Source of the DNA: Gammaproteobacteria bacterium
GTDB lineage: Bacteria; Pseudomonadota; Gammaproteobacteria; Nitrosococcales; Methylophagaceae
Direction: 5' to 3'
NCBI GenBank assembly: GCA_014859375.1
Contig: JACUUH010000003.1
Coordinates: 1-64,000 of the forward strand
DNA: 64,000 nucleotides
In this document: positions 54,806-64,000 of the stretch, in pieces
Layout: each line of letters starts with the position of its first letter
How positions within the stretch are numbered: the first letter of the stretch is position 1
Translations under genes and position numbers: made by a program
The notes under the pieces: generated by a model
Told to the model about the DNA's origin: nothing
Databases searched by the model: none
What the model saw: the letters and a program-made list of their open reading frames with translations, nothing else

Positions 54806-55543
54806 TTAGAAGCCAAGACTTGATAATAAATCATCGACCTCATCTTGATTATTGACAACGTTAATGTTGTTTTCCTGATTAATTTGCGGGCCTTCAGCCT
54901 TAATCGGATCAACCGTTTTGTTAGCGTTATTGTTATGTTCTTTTTGTTTGCCCGACACTTTAATCAGGCGCACTAAATTATCTTCAACCTCTTCAACCAA
55001 ATTAATAACCTGGCTGATTACTTGACCAGTCAGATCCTGGAAACCCTGGGCTAACATCATTTCTGATAAATTAGCGTGGATTTGATCTGAATGGCTAGTG
55101 ACTGACGGCAAATAAGATTCAATTTCTTTGCTCATTGAACGAAATTCGTCAGCAGTCATTTCTCTCATGCGAAAACGATGCCAACTTGCGTTAATTTTTT
55201 CTGCTGTTTGTTTGAGTTCTGAGGCGAGAGGCAGTGTTTTATCGATATAGCTCAAGGTTTTATGTGCCGCTTCTTCGGTTGTTCGGATAACGTAATTGAG
55301 TCGCTCACGTGTATTTGGCATATCGTTTGCCGTTAAGTCGGCCAATCTGTTATCCAAATTGAAATTGTTCAGCGCTTCATGTAGTTCACGAGTCAATTTT
55401 CCAACTTGATGAAACAGATCACTTTCTTGTGTTTGTGTTAGCAGTGCTAGTTGTGATGCTGATTCCTCTTTATCGCCAGCTTCTAATGCGTTAACAAGGG
55501 CGCGAGCGGCTTCTAATTGGATGGCTTCATTTGTTGGATTCAT
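54806..55543 (-). CDS. cheZ: Chemotaxis phosphatase CheZ
   Basis: Dephosphorylates CheY-P. The 245-residue protein is a long helical hairpin with LAQGFQDLTGQVISQVINLV, which includes the catalytic glutamine. A disordered linker then leads to a CheY-binding tail ending EVDDLLSSLGF. Length is slightly greater than that of E. coli CheZ (214). It follows cheY. Confidence 0.94.
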   Translation of the reverse strand: MNPTNEAIQLEAARALVNALEAGDKEESASQLALLTQTQESDLFHQVGKLTRELHEALNNFNLDNRLADLTANDMPNTRERLNYVIRTTEEAAHKTLSYIDKTLPLASELKQTAEKINASWHRFRMREMTADEFRSMSKEIESYLPSVTSHSDQIHANLSEMMLAQGFQDLTGQVISQVINLVEEVEDNLVRLIKVSGKQKEHNNNANKTVDPIKAEGPQINQENNINVVNNQDEVDDLLSSLGF

Positions 55544-55556
55544 GACTCACCTTTAA

Positions 55557-55949
55557 TTATTGTTGAGCTTCGATACGTTCGAAAATTTTATCAATCTTCT
55601 CTTTTAATGTTGCAGCTGTAAATGGTTTCACAATATAGCCATTAACGCCAGCTTGGGCAGCAGTAATAATTTGTTCACGTTTGGTTTCAGCTGTCACCAT
55701 CAAAACCGGTAACGAAGACAATTTTTCATCAGCGCGAACTGTTTTGAGTAAATCGATGCCTTGCATACCAGGCATATTCCAGTCAGTCACCAGAAAATCG
55801 ATACCACCAGCTTGCAGGATAGGTAGAGCAGTTAAGCCATCATCTGCTTCAACAGTATTGTTGAAACCCAAGTCACGTAATAAATTTTTTATGATCCTTC
55901 TCATAGTAGAAAAATCATCCACAATCAGGATCTTCATATTTTTATCCAA
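55557..55949 (-). CDS. cheY: Chemotaxis response regulator CheY
   Basis: A single receiver domain of 130 residues with acidic pair Asp11/Asp12, phospho-acceptor Asp56 in [12 protein letters not shown], conserved Thr in VTAETKRE and Lys108 in [11 protein letters not shown]. Start is TTG at 55949: GGAGG at 55956-55960 is six bases upstream, while the first in-frame ATG is 18 bases from that ribosome-binding site. It links CheA to the flagellar switch. Confidence 0.96.
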   Translation of the reverse strand: MDKNMKILIVDDFSTMRRIIKNLLRDLGFNNTVEADDGLTALPILQAGGIDFLVTDWNMPGMQGIDLLKTVRADEKLSSLPVLMVTAETKREQIITAAQAGVNGYIVKPFTAATLKEKIDKIFERIEAQQ

Positions 55950-55970
55950 GATATACCTCCAATAACTCTT

Positions 55971-56702
55971 TTAGTGTAACCAATCATTTAATTTTGAACG
56001 AAGTCTGATAATCGTCTGGCTATGAATTTGACTGACGCGTGACTCACTAACGCCAAGAACCTCACCAATTTCTTTTAAATTTAGCTCTTCATTATAGTAC
56101 AAGCTCATCACCAAACGCTCTCGCTCTGGCAATGTATCTATCGCATTCTTTAAAGCGTGTTGAAAACCAGTTGATTGTAATTCTTGTTCTGGTTCTGACT
56201 GTTGTTCAGTAATGGGCATTGCCCTTGTTTCATCATTATCATTAAAGTCATCAAGGCTAAATAATTGATGTCCTGAAGAATCAAATAATAGTTGATGATA
56301 TTCTTCAACAGAAATATTCAATGCACTTGCTATTTCGTTATCGTGTGCATTTCTACCTTTTTCCTGTTCAATTTGTTGCATTGCTTTTGAAATATCACGT
56401 GCTTTTTTATGCACTGAACGAGGCGCCCAATCATTTCGTCGGATTTCATCTAACATTGCACCCCGGATCCGGATCCCGGCATAGGTTTCAAAGCTGGCAC
56501 CTTGTTCCGCATCATAGTGTTGTGCCGAATCTAATAAGCCAATCATGCCCGCCTGGATTAAGTCTTCCACATCAACGGTATGGGGCAGGCGAGCGATAAG
56601 GTGATAGCCGATACGTTTAACTAAGCCAGCATGTTGAAGCACCAGGTCAGATTGCGACTGATGTGATGTATTTATTTGTTCATACATCTTAACGGCGTTC
56701 AT
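55971..56702 (-). CDS. fliA: Flagellar sigma factor sigma-28
   Basis: FliA directs RNA polymerase to late flagellar genes. The 243 residues have the region 2 sequence VEDLIQAGMIGLLDSAQHYD, RIRGAMLDEIRRNDWAPRS, region 3 and region 4 (LPERERLVMSLYYNEELNLKEI without a gap, then LGVSESRVSQIHSQTIIRLR). Its position before cheY and after flhG is the usual one. Confidence 0.96.
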   Translation of the reverse strand: MNAVKMYEQINTSHQSQSDLVLQHAGLVKRIGYHLIARLPHTVDVEDLIQAGMIGLLDSAQHYDAEQGASFETYAGIRIRGAMLDEIRRNDWAPRSVHKKARDISKAMQQIEQEKGRNAHDNEIASALNISVEEYHQLLFDSSGHQLFSLDDFNDNDETRAMPITEQQSEPEQELQSTGFQHALKNAIDTLPERERLVMSLYYNEELNLKEIGEVLGVSESRVSQIHSQTIIRLRSKLNDWLH

Positions 56703-56703
56703 A

Positions 56704-57576
56704 TTATGCGATTTCCAAACTTGCTTCTATTAAACGTTCAACGAAAAATTCCATGTGTCCACGGGGTTGTTTTTTGACTGGCCAATGTTCTACTTTTTTA
56801 GCTAAGTGGTTGAATGCAGTTGCAGATTTACTTCGGGGGATATAGTCAACAACCGCACGTTGTTTTTTAACTGCACGTCGAAGATCATCATCAAACGGCA
56901 CGATGCCCATAAAGTCCAGATTCACTTCCAGAAATCGTTCACAGACCATAGCAATTTTATCAAATAACTCTCGGCCTTCCTGAACGTTAGGTGCCATGTT
57001 GGCAATAATATGAAAATGATCAACATTGTGTTGGCGGCTGAGTAATTTGATCAGAGCATAAGCATCAGTGATTGATGCTGGCTCATCACAGACTACAACA
57101 ATCACTTCTTGTGCCGCACGAGTAAAACTGATGACACTATCGGCAATACCAGCAGCACTATCGATCATTAATATATCAATATGCTGGTTGAGTTCACTAA
57201 ATGCCTGAATCATTCCAGCGTGTTCAGCCGGGCTGAGTTCAGCCATTTTTTGAACACCTGATGCGGCAGGGATAATTTTTAAACCGGCAGGTCCTTCAAC
57301 AATGATTTCTTGTAAGGTTTTACTGCCATCAAGTACATGTTGGAGATTGTATTGAGGATGTAAGCCCAACATGACATCAATATTGGCTAAACCAAGATCG
57401 GCATCAAGTAATAATACTTGTTTACCCATTGATGATAATGCAACACCGAGGTTAACTGTAATGTTGGTTTTACCTACACCACCTTTGCCACTTGCAACAG
57501 CAATCACTTTTACTGGGCGTGGTGGTGCAGCCATTTTACGTAACCCACTGGCTTGATCATGTGATGTTTCAGCCAT
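56704..57576 (-). CDS. flhG: Flagellar number regulator FlhG (FleN, MinD-like ATPase)
   Basis: FlhG limits flagellar number by antagonising FlhF and, in many species, the master regulator FleQ. The 290-residue MinD-like ATPase has deviant Walker A ASGKGGVGKTN, DADLGLANIDVMLG and IDSAAGI. The frame opens at 57630, but ATG 57576 follows GGAGG and overlaps flhF by only eight bases, so it is preferred. The three-gene order flhF-flhG-fliA fits polar flagellates. Confidence 0.93.
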   Translation of the reverse strand: MAETSHDQASGLRKMAAPPRPVKVIAVASGKGGVGKTNITVNLGVALSSMGKQVLLLDADLGLANIDVMLGLHPQYNLQHVLDGSKTLQEIIVEGPAGLKIIPAASGVQKMAELSPAEHAGMIQAFSELNQHIDILMIDSAAGIADSVISFTRAAQEVIVVVCDEPASITDAYALIKLLSRQHNVDHFHIIANMAPNVQEGRELFDKIAMVCERFLEVNLDFMGIVPFDDDLRRAVKKQRAVVDYIPRSKSATAFNHLAKKVEHWPVKKQPRGHMEFFVERLIEASLEIA

Positions 57577-58777
57577 ATGCGGCAAAGCCTCCATAAGTGG
57601 ATACCGTTTGAGGATCCACGTGTTGTTCATTTATAAGCTCACTGGCTTGTCTTACCAGCGTATTTGGACGTGCCAGACTGAGGTCTTCAGGCACTTGTTG
57701 GCCATTACATTCGTAAGCTAATGGTAGCTGATGACGAATCAGAGCTGAAATTGCGCCACCCAAGCTGCTGGTTTCATCAGTCTTTGTCAAAATACATCCG
57801 CTTAATTCAAGGTGTGAGAAAGCGCTAATAATATCATTGAGTACACTAGCTTGTGTGGTTGCTGATAGCGTTAAATAGTTTTTAATGCGATGCGATTGAT
57901 TTTTTAGTACTGCAAATTTCTCTGTAAGTTGCATATCACGTTGGTTCATACCGGCAGTATCTATCAGGATAAAGCGACGATCAAGTAAGTCGTTCAATGA
58001 CTCATTTAACTCGTCATGAGTGCGTGCAACGCGGACAGGAACACCTAAAATTCGGGCATAGGTGCGAAGTTGTTCCTGACCACCAATGCGGTAACAATCT
58101 GTGGTAATTAAAGCCACATTCTTAGCGCCATGTTTCAGTGCGCATCGTGCGGCTATTTTAGCGATGGTTGTTGTCTTGCCAACGCCAGTAGGTCCAACAA
58201 GGGCAGTGATACCACCTGTATTAATAATATCTGTTGTTGGTACATCGATTTGGCTAGCAAGTGCGCCGAGTGAATGTCGCCATGCCGTTTCAAGATCATC
58301 AGCCGGATTAGTTTGGCTGGTTAATTTTTTAGCAAGTTCGACTTGTACACCCATTTGTAAATGACGTTGTAATAATTGCACCTGGGTTGGACTGCTACGT
58401 TCCATATCTTTCCATGCCAGATCAGAAAGTTGAGTTTGTAACATATCTTTTAGACTAGAAATTTCCTTACGCATTTGGACTAAGGTTGGTTCTTGCGACC
58501 ACACATTTTGAGTGGTACGGGTAGGTGTTGGTTCGACGTTTCTAAAGGAATCAACTGATGGATTTATTTCCACTTTAGGTGAATCATTATGCGATGATGA
58601 ACGTGCTACTGGCGCAGCTCGTCTAAATTCAGCTTCGTCATAATCCGTTGCAGCAACGATTTCAATACCGCCATCAACCCGTGTATTCGACAAAATGACG
58701 GCATCAGGACCGAGCACATCTCGTACCTCTTTAATGGCTTGTCGAACATCTGCAGCTTGGAAACGTTTTATTTTCAT
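57569..58777 (-). CDS. flhF: Flagellar biosynthesis GTPase FlhF
   Basis: An SRP-type GTPase that marks the site of the polar flagellum. The 402 residues start with the FlhF N-terminal pattern MKIKRFQAADVRQAIKEVRD, followed by a linker and NG domain with GPTGVGKTTTIAKIAA, the TTDCYRIGGQEQL motif, LIDTAG and LTKTDET. It lies between flhA and flhG. Confidence 0.95.
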   Translation of the reverse strand: MKIKRFQAADVRQAIKEVRDVLGPDAVILSNTRVDGGIEIVAATDYDEAEFRRAAPVARSSSHNDSPKVEINPSVDSFRNVEPTPTRTTQNVWSQEPTLVQMRKEISSLKDMLQTQLSDLAWKDMERSSPTQVQLLQRHLQMGVQVELAKKLTSQTNPADDLETAWRHSLGALASQIDVPTTDIINTGGITALVGPTGVGKTTTIAKIAARCALKHGAKNVALITTDCYRIGGQEQLRTYARILGVPVRVARTHDELNESLNDLLDRRFILIDTAGMNQRDMQLTEKFAVLKNQSHRIKNYLTLSATTQASVLNDIISAFSHLELSGCILTKTDETSSLGGAISALIRHQLPLAYECNGQQVPEDLSLARPNTLVRQASELINEQHVDPQTVSTYGGFAAYG

Positions 58778-58794
58778 ATTGCTATCCTCTGAAA

Positions 58795-60879
58795 CTAACG
58801 ACCAACGTTAGCTACGATTCTAATTTGTTTATTATCTGGAATTTCGTTGTATGACAGTACATTTAACGCTGGAATAGAATGGCGGATAAAGCGAGAAATC
58901 CATGTTCTTAAACCGGCTTGTACAACCAAGATAGCTGACTCTCCAGCCATTTCTTGTCGTTGTGTAGCATCATTTAAGTTCTTATGCATTCTCTCAGCCA
59001 GTCCTGGTTCTAAACTAGCGCCACCATCACCAGTAGCGTGTAGAGTCTGAAGCAATATCTGTTCCAGTTCAGGGTCTAATGTAATAATTGGCAGATCTTG
59101 TTTTATACCATTGACGTGTTGCACGATAGAATGACTCAAAGCCATACGTGTTGATGCCGTAATTGCTTCAGGATCCGGGTTGCGAACAGCTTGTTCTGAT
59201 ATCGCTTCGACGATGGTACGAATGTCGCGAATCGGGATATTTTCTTCGAGTAAATTCTGTAGCACTTTTTGAATTCCACCTAAAGGAATGGTGTCTGGAA
59301 CCAGACCCTCAACCAGTTTAGGTGCGACTTTGGCCAAATTATCAAGCAGTTGCTGTACTTCTTCACGCCCCAGTAATTCATGAGCGTGTGTTTGAAGAAT
59401 TTTGCTCAAATGAGTGGCAATAACCGTATCAACATCAACCACAGTGTAGCCTTGGGCTTGTGCATGTTCACGTTGACTAGGATCTATCCATACAGCATCC
59501 AGATCAAATGCTGGATCTTTAGCTTTGATGCCATCCAAGTCGCCAAAAACTTGACCCGGATTAATTGCCATCATCCGATCTGGATAAATTTCAGCTTCAC
59601 CAAAAGTCACACCAAACAAGGTTATTTGGTAGGCGGTAGGAGATAAATCCAGATTGTCTCTGATATGAACTGGTGGAATAAGAAAACCTAATTCTTGTGA
59701 TATTTTTTTACGAATGCCTTTGATTCTATTCATTAATTGACCGCCTTGATTTTTATCGACAAGCGGTATTAAGCGATAGCCAATTTCCAAGCCGATAGGA
59801 TCAACAGGACTTAAATCATCCCAACTTAATTCTTTTTGTTCACGTGGTTTTTCGGTTTCAGGTGTAGGTTTGACAAGAGCTGCTGCTGCGACAGCTTTTT
59901 GACGTTGCGCTATCATCCATGCACCGCCGCCGCCAAGTCCCGCCAAGATTAAAAAAGGAATATTGGGCATGCCGGGAATCAAACCCATGCCACCGACAAT
60001 ACCTGCCGTAACACCTAAGGTTTTTGGATCATTAAATAGCTGACCAACAATCTGTTCGCCCATATCTTGTTCTTTGGTTGAACGGGTAACGAGTAAACCA
60101 GCGGCTGTTGCCAGTAACAATGACGGTATTTGAGCAACCAGACCATCACCAATAGTTAACAGCGTATAGTTATGTGCGGCTTCGGCAAAACTAAGATCAT
60201 GTTGGGCTACACCAATGATAAAGCCACCAATGATATTGATGAATAAGATCAAGATACCAGCGACAGCATCACCACGAACAAATTTACTGGCACCATCCAT
60301 AGAACCATAGAAATCGGACTCTTGCATGATTTCTTCACGACGCATTCTGGCTTGATCCTGATCGATAAGACCGGCATTTAAATCGGCATCAATCGCCATT
60401 TGTTTACCTGGCATTGAATCCAGGGTGAAACGTGCGCTTACTTCAGCGATACGGGTTGCACCCTTAGTTACCACCACAAAGTTGATAATGACCAGAATGG
60501 CAAATACCACAAAACCAACCGTGTAATTACCACCAATAACGAATTCACCAAATGCCTCGATAACATTACCTGCTGCAGAAGTACCGGTGTGACCTTCCAT
60601 TAATACAATACGGGTTGAAGCGACATTTAACGCCAGGCGAAGCAGGGTTGCGATTAACAGAATACTTGGGAAAGAAGCAAAATGAAGCGGTTTAAGTACA
60701 TAGATACTCGCCAACATAATCGTGAGCGATAAGGCGATATTAAAGCTGAATAGTAAATCTAACATGAATGCTGGTAGAGGTATGACCACCATTGCGAGCA
60801 GGGCAACCACCATGACGGGGGCTCCCAGGTTGCCGCTTATCATGGGTTTTAAACGGGCAAAAAGATCATTATTTTCCAT
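58795..60879 (-). CDS. flhA: Flagellar export gate protein FlhA
   Basis: The 694-residue protein forms the nonameric export gate. It has about eight membrane helices in the first 330 residues, with the FHIPEP-type signature in RFTLDSMPGKQMAIDADLN, and a long C-terminal cytoplasmic domain that binds chaperone-substrate complexes. Length matches FlhA of other species. It follows flhB after six bases. Confidence 0.96.
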   Translation of the reverse strand: MENNDLFARLKPMISGNLGAPVMVVALLAMVVIPLPAFMLDLLFSFNIALSLTIMLASIYVLKPLHFASFPSILLIATLLRLALNVASTRIVLMEGHTGTSAAGNVIEAFGEFVIGGNYTVGFVVFAILVIINFVVVTKGATRIAEVSARFTLDSMPGKQMAIDADLNAGLIDQDQARMRREEIMQESDFYGSMDGASKFVRGDAVAGILILFINIIGGFIIGVAQHDLSFAEAAHNYTLLTIGDGLVAQIPSLLLATAAGLLVTRSTKEQDMGEQIVGQLFNDPKTLGVTAGIVGGMGLIPGMPNIPFLILAGLGGGGAWMIAQRQKAVAAAALVKPTPETEKPREQKELSWDDLSPVDPIGLEIGYRLIPLVDKNQGGQLMNRIKGIRKKISQELGFLIPPVHIRDNLDLSPTAYQITLFGVTFGEAEIYPDRMMAINPGQVFGDLDGIKAKDPAFDLDAVWIDPSQREHAQAQGYTVVDVDTVIATHLSKILQTHAHELLGREEVQQLLDNLAKVAPKLVEGLVPDTIPLGGIQKVLQNLLEENIPIRDIRTIVEAISEQAVRNPDPEAITASTRMALSHSIVQHVNGIKQDLPIITLDPELEQILLQTLHATGDGGASLEPGLAERMHKNLNDATQRQEMAGESAILVVQAGLRTWISRFIRHSIPALNVLSYNEIPDNKQIRIVANVGR

Positions 60880-60885
60880 ACAGTT

Positions 60886-62019
60886 TTAATCTCGTTTTAA
60901 GTCATCTGGTATAGGCAGGTCCTCCGGGTTGATGTAGGGCTTATTGCCACCACGGGTATTATAGCGACGCAACTGGAAGACAAACGCTAACACTTGGGCT
61001 ACTGCAATATATAGACCAGATGGGATCTCTTGTCCGATTTCAGTACTAAAATAAACAGCACGAGTCAGTGGTGGTGCCGATAAAACAGGGACTTTATGGG
61101 CTTCACCTACTTGGCGAATTTGTTGTGCAATCAAGTCAGCACCTTTCGCAATCACCACAGGTGCACCTGCACCAGACTGGTCATAACGCAGGGCTACAGC
61201 ATAGTGAGTTGGGTTGGTAATAATCACGTCAGCCTGCGGTATATCTTGCATCATACGACGTTGTGACATCTCTATTTGTAGGCGTCTTATCCTGCCTTTA
61301 ACTTCGGGATTACCATCCGTTTCTTTGCTTTCATCCTTGACTTCTTGCTTGGTCATTTTGAGTTGACGAGTGTGATTCCAGTGTTGAAATGGCACATCAA
61401 TCAAAGCAATGAGGATGAGACTACTTGAGATAGCTAAAAACACCCATACAATCAAATAACCCAGATCAGCCATCGCGACATTGACCTCTTGCTTTCCGAG
61501 CGTCAATAATTGGTCACGTAAACTCCATAAAATTAATGTTGAAATGACACCAATTAAAATGAATTTACCTAAGGCCTTAGCCAGTTCAATTAAACCTTGT
61601 GGACCCAAAATACGTTTTATTCCCTTAATGGGGTCCAATTTATCTAATTTGACCCCCATTGCTTGTGCTGAAAAATTCCAGCCACCGATACTTGCTGGTG
61701 CAATCAATGCTGCCAGTACAGTAATCGCCAGGAATGTACCAACATCTAATGCGACAGTATTAAGTGAATATAAAAAATGGTGGGCAATAGCGGCAGGGTC
61801 AAACAGTTCTTTACGACTAAAACTGAACGATTTAATCATTACTTCAGCGACACTACGGACGATTTTTTCACCGATAAAAAGCATAGCAACAGCACTGGCA
61901 ATCAATACAATAACTGTTGTGAACTCTCTTGAGCGTGGAACTTGACCCTTTTCTCGTGCGTCATTAAGCCGCTTGGAAGAGGGCTGTTCCGTTTTTTCTT
62001 GTCCAGATTCCTCAGCCAT
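60886..62019 (-). CDS. flhB: Flagellar export switch protein FlhB
   Basis: FlhB controls the switch from hook to filament export. The 377 residues have four membrane helices and a cytoplasmic domain with the autocleavage motif N269-P-T-H272, at the same residue number as in Salmonella. The basic start EKTEQPSSKRLNDAREKGQ is also typical. It overlaps fliR by eight bases. A second, truncated FlhB-like protein is encoded at 45205. Confidence 0.97.
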   Translation of the reverse strand: MAEESGQEKTEQPSSKRLNDAREKGQVPRSREFTTVIVLIASAVAMLFIGEKIVRSVAEVMIKSFSFSRKELFDPAAIAHHFLYSLNTVALDVGTFLAITVLAALIAPASIGGWNFSAQAMGVKLDKLDPIKGIKRILGPQGLIELAKALGKFILIGVISTLILWSLRDQLLTLGKQEVNVAMADLGYLIVWVFLAISSSLILIALIDVPFQHWNHTRQLKMTKQEVKDESKETDGNPEVKGRIRRLQIEMSQRRMMQDIPQADVIITNPTHYAVALRYDQSGAGAPVVIAKGADLIAQQIRQVGEAHKVPVLSAPPLTRAVYFSTEIGQEIPSGLYIAVAQVLAFVFQLRRYNTRGGNKPYINPEDLPIPDDLKRD

Positions 62020-62794
62020 ACGGTTGCACCAATAAACGCACCATTTGCAACATGTGATCGGTCATTTCAACAAAATGATCCGATACATTGGGCAGGGTGA
62101 TTATCATAATGGCAAACCCAAGAATAATGGTCATAGGAAAGCCGATAGAAAAGGGACTAATTTGGGGTGCTGCTCGCGATAAGATGCCAAAAGCCAGATT
62201 GACACAGATAAGTGATCCGATTGCAGGTAGCGCGATAATGACACCTGCTGCATACATCCAACTTGCTTGCGCAACAAAATCACGAAAACTGGTGTGTGGT
62301 AAGCCAATAGGTGAGATTGGCAATGTTACAAAACTTTCGACCAACACTTGAATTAAAATGAGGTGACCATTCAAACTAAGAAAGACCAGCGTGACGAATA
62401 TCAAATAGAATTGACTGATAACGGGCACTGTTGTGCCATTTTGAGGATCTACCATAGAGGCAAAACCAAGTCCCATTTGCATCGCGATAATTTGTCCGGC
62501 GATGATGAAGGCATTAATTAATAATTGCAGCATTAAACCCATAGCAACACCAATCAGGATCTGTTGAGCAACAATTAGTAAACTGGTCGCACTCAGCGGA
62601 TCAACTGCCGGTGGAAGGTTTGGAATGGCTGGAATAATAACAATGCTAATGGCAATAGCTAATATCAGTCGAGATCGCATATTAACAAAGTTACTGCTGA
62701 AAATAGGTGCCGCCATTAACATGGCCGTGATTCGAAAAAAAGGCCAGATGTAACTTCCAATTAAGCCGGTTATTTCAGCAGTGGAAAATTCCAT
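62012..62794 (-). CDS. fliR: Flagellar export protein FliR
   Basis: The 260-residue membrane protein forms the helical export gate with FliP and FliQ. About six hydrophobic segments can be seen, with the FliR signature FRITAMLMAAPIFSS, a VP-type loop and an ending typical of FliR. It is encoded between fliQ and flhB as in most flagellar operons. Confidence 0.95.
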   Translation of the reverse strand: MEFSTAEITGLIGSYIWPFFRITAMLMAAPIFSSNFVNMRSRLILAIAISIVIIPAIPNLPPAVDPLSATSLLIVAQQILIGVAMGLMLQLLINAFIIAGQIIAMQMGLGFASMVDPQNGTTVPVISQFYLIFVTLVFLSLNGHLILIQVLVESFVTLPISPIGLPHTSFRDFVAQASWMYAAGVIIALPAIGSLICVNLAFGILSRAAPQISPFSIGFPMTIILGFAIMIITLPNVSDHFVEMTDHMLQMVRLLVQPYG

Positions 62795-62798
62795 GATG

Positions 62799-63068
62799 TT
62801 AGCCGATTAGAAAGGGAATATCTTCGAAAACACGTTGGGCATAGCCCGTAATTAAACTGAGCATCCATGGGCCTGCCATCACTAATACTAATATGGTAAC
62901 CAGTAGTTTTGGTATAAAACTGAGTGTTTGTTCATTAATGGAGGTTGCGGCTTGAAACATACTGACAAGCAGACCAACAAATAATGCTGGTAATAAGATG
63001 ACCGCTATCAATAACGTGATGACGTACAAGGTTTGTTGCATGATGGTGAGAACGGTTTCAGGTGTCAT
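62799..63068 (-). CDS. fliQ: Flagellar export protein FliQ
   Basis: An 89-residue protein of two membrane helices (LYVITLLIAVILLPALFVGL and LVTILVLVMAGPWMLSLI). MTPETVLTIMQQ is the expected N-terminus; the ATG at 63068 is therefore used in place of an open frame reaching 63116, which would overlap fliP. It completes the FliPQR gate. Confidence 0.95.
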   Translation of the reverse strand: MTPETVLTIMQQTLYVITLLIAVILLPALFVGLLVSMFQAATSINEQTLSFIPKLLVTILVLVMAGPWMLSLITGYAQRVFEDIPFLIG

Positions 63069-63070
63069 AA

Positions 63071-63808
63071 TTAAACGTAAAAGCTCGAAGCCAGGGTACC
63101 CATTAATAATGCCCAACCATCAATAAGTACAAATAACATCAGTTTAAAGGGCAGTGAAATCAGCATCGGAGATAACATCATCATACCCATAGCCATTAAA
63201 ACACTGGCCACGACCAAATCAATAATCAAGAAAGGTATAAAAATCAAAAATCCGATTTGAAATGCAGTTTTTAGCTCGCTCGTTACAAAAGATGGCAGTA
63301 ATAAACTAAACGGCACATCTTGTGATGTTTCTAGCTCAGCGTGGCCGGCAATGGTTGAAAATAACTGTAAATCACTTTCTCTTGTTTGAGCTAACATAAA
63401 GTGTTTAAAAGGATCAGAGGCTTTTTCTAACGCCGCTGTTACCTCAATCTCACCATCAAGATAAGGCTTAACACCATCTTGATAGGCGGTATCAAACACC
63501 GGATGCATAATAAAAAAAGTCAAAAATAAGGATAGACCTATTAATACTTGATTGGATGGTGTCGATTGCACACCCATCGCTTGTCTTAAGATCGATAACA
63601 CAATGATGATACGAGTGAATGATGTCATCATGATTAACGCAGCGGGTAATAGCGTTAATGCGGTCATCAACGCTAGAATTTGCAAGGTAACAGTATAACT
63701 TTCGCCGCCATCCTCTGCTGTAGTGACGGTCAAAGCAGGTACACCTGGTTCAGCGCTGACTAATGTTGGCAATAAAGCCAGGATCAATAACAAAATGAGT
63801 CGGATCAT
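63071..63808 (-). CDS. fliP: Flagellar export protein FliP
   Basis: The 245-residue protein has a cleavable signal peptide ([16 protein letters not shown], residues 4-19), then four membrane helices. It shows the FliP signatures [19 protein letters not shown] and [20 protein letters not shown]. Pentamers of it form the core of the gate. Its ATG overlaps the fliO stop (ATGA). Confidence 0.97.
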   Translation of the reverse strand: MIRLILLLILALLPTLVSAEPGVPALTVTTAEDGGESYTVTLQILALMTALTLLPAALIMMTSFTRIIIVLSILRQAMGVQSTPSNQVLIGLSLFLTFFIMHPVFDTAYQDGVKPYLDGEIEVTAALEKASDPFKHFMLAQTRESDLQLFSTIAGHAELETSQDVPFSLLLPSFVTSELKTAFQIGFLIFIPFLIIDLVVASVLMAMGMMMLSPMLISLPFKLMLFVLIDGWALLMGTLASSFYV

Positions 63809-64000
63809 GATTGTCCTCGTTGTTGCAGGATCTGTTGTAAGCGTTCACCGAAATTTGGATTGTTTGACTCTGCTTTGTTAGCAACGAGCGGTGATTCTAA
63901 TACATGAAGTGTTTGTATTTGATGTGCTGTTACACCCACTAAAATTTGTTGCTCACCTACTTGTAATAGCATGGCACGTTCACGTGGACCTAAAGACAGT
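63805..64000 (-). CDS. fliO: Flagellar protein FliO, C-terminal part (runs off the window)
   Basis: The last 196 bases read on the minus strand as [35 protein letters not shown] and a tail ending [11 protein letters not shown] before a TGA that overlaps fliP. The pattern [12 protein letters not shown]...ILVGV is typical of the cytoplasmic FliO domain, and fliO normally precedes fliP. The membrane helix and start lie outside the window. Confidence 0.88.
   Translation of the reverse strand, partial: LSLGPRERAMLLQVGEQQILVGVTAHQIQTLHVLESPLVANKAESNNPNFGERLQQILQQRGQS

Noticed and set aside
61481-61945. 154-codon open frame on the plus strand inside flhB
   Set aside because: Antisense to a fully conserved gene, with no recognisable domain or start signal.
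1-64000. CRISPR arrays, transposases, phage genes, tRNA and rRNA genes
   Set aside because: I saw no regularly spaced repeats, no transposase or integrase motifs and no cloverleaf or rRNA sequence on reading the window; a covariance-model scan was not possible.

Overview
The window is chromosomal DNA from a flagellated, Gram-negative gammaproteobacterium of modest G+C content. Evidence: LPS biosynthesis and export genes (kdsB, lpxK, msbA), lipoprotein export (lolD plus one permease), cobalamin-dependent metH, an RNase E of gammaproteobacterial layout, and a polar-type flagellar and chemotaxis cluster ordered flhA-flhF-flhG-fliA-cheY-cheZ-cheA-cheB-motC-motD-parA-cheW-cheW. The order sppA-HAD phosphatase-rluC/rne-kdsB-trm112-lpxK ... 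exbD-exbB-comEC-DUF2062-lolD-lolC is, from memory, close to that of Pseudomonas. A marine Methylophaga/Piscirickettsiaceae-type organism would fit the composition and gene content, but no diagnostic marker gene lies in the window, so this is a tentative inference.

Layout. 1-850: end of a biotin operon (bioD) and a small, apparently frameshifted secreted-peptide gene. 850-2100: a compound palindromic repeat next to a PD-(D/E)XK/DUF5655 nuclease-like gene, the most accessory-looking part of the window. 2200-7310: a GST-family protein and an RND efflux pair. 7330-9610: a PilZ protein, an ERIC-like repeat and a PIN-PhoH ATPase. 9730-16590: metH, slyX, an AT-rich zinc-ribbon methyltransferase and tmcA. 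16580-22220 (minus): Rieske protein, PfkB kinase, adk, HDOD protein, a 51-codon coupled ORF, sppA, HAD phosphatase and rluC. 22220-25450: long rne leader, rne and a small ORF. 25410-35070: envelope biogenesis genes and comEC. 35150-42680: rpiA, ilvA, a glutamate-synthase-like flavoprotein, a SIMPL protein, pgl-glk (entry of glucose into the oxidative pentose phosphate or Entner-Doudoroff route), apaG and a DUF2238 membrane protein. 42660-47500: a GYF/pentapeptide-repeat protein, a FliK-like/FhlB-like pair and a receiver-GGDEF-EAL protein. 47500-64000 (minus): one long chemotaxis and flagellar export cluster, running off the end in fliO.

How the genes work together. In the last 16 kb, FlhF/FlhG set flagellar position and number, FlhA/FlhB/FliO/FliP/FliQ/FliR form the export gate, FliA is the late sigma factor, CheA/CheW/CheY/CheZ/CheB process signals, and MotC/MotD power rotation. 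The ParA homologue beside the CheW genes probably positions chemoreceptor arrays. A PilZ protein and a GGDEF-EAL protein show that c-di-GMP signalling is present. Most of the window is conserved core genome. I see no transposase, integrase, phage gene, tRNA, rRNA or CRISPR array, and no convincing new multi-gene system. The best candidates for something new are small or regulatory: two unlisted small coupled ORFs, the repeat beside the nuclease-like gene, the ERIC-like element, the twin palindromes after metH, the hairpin over the rne ribosome-binding site and the duplicated acidic motif in the CheA linker.
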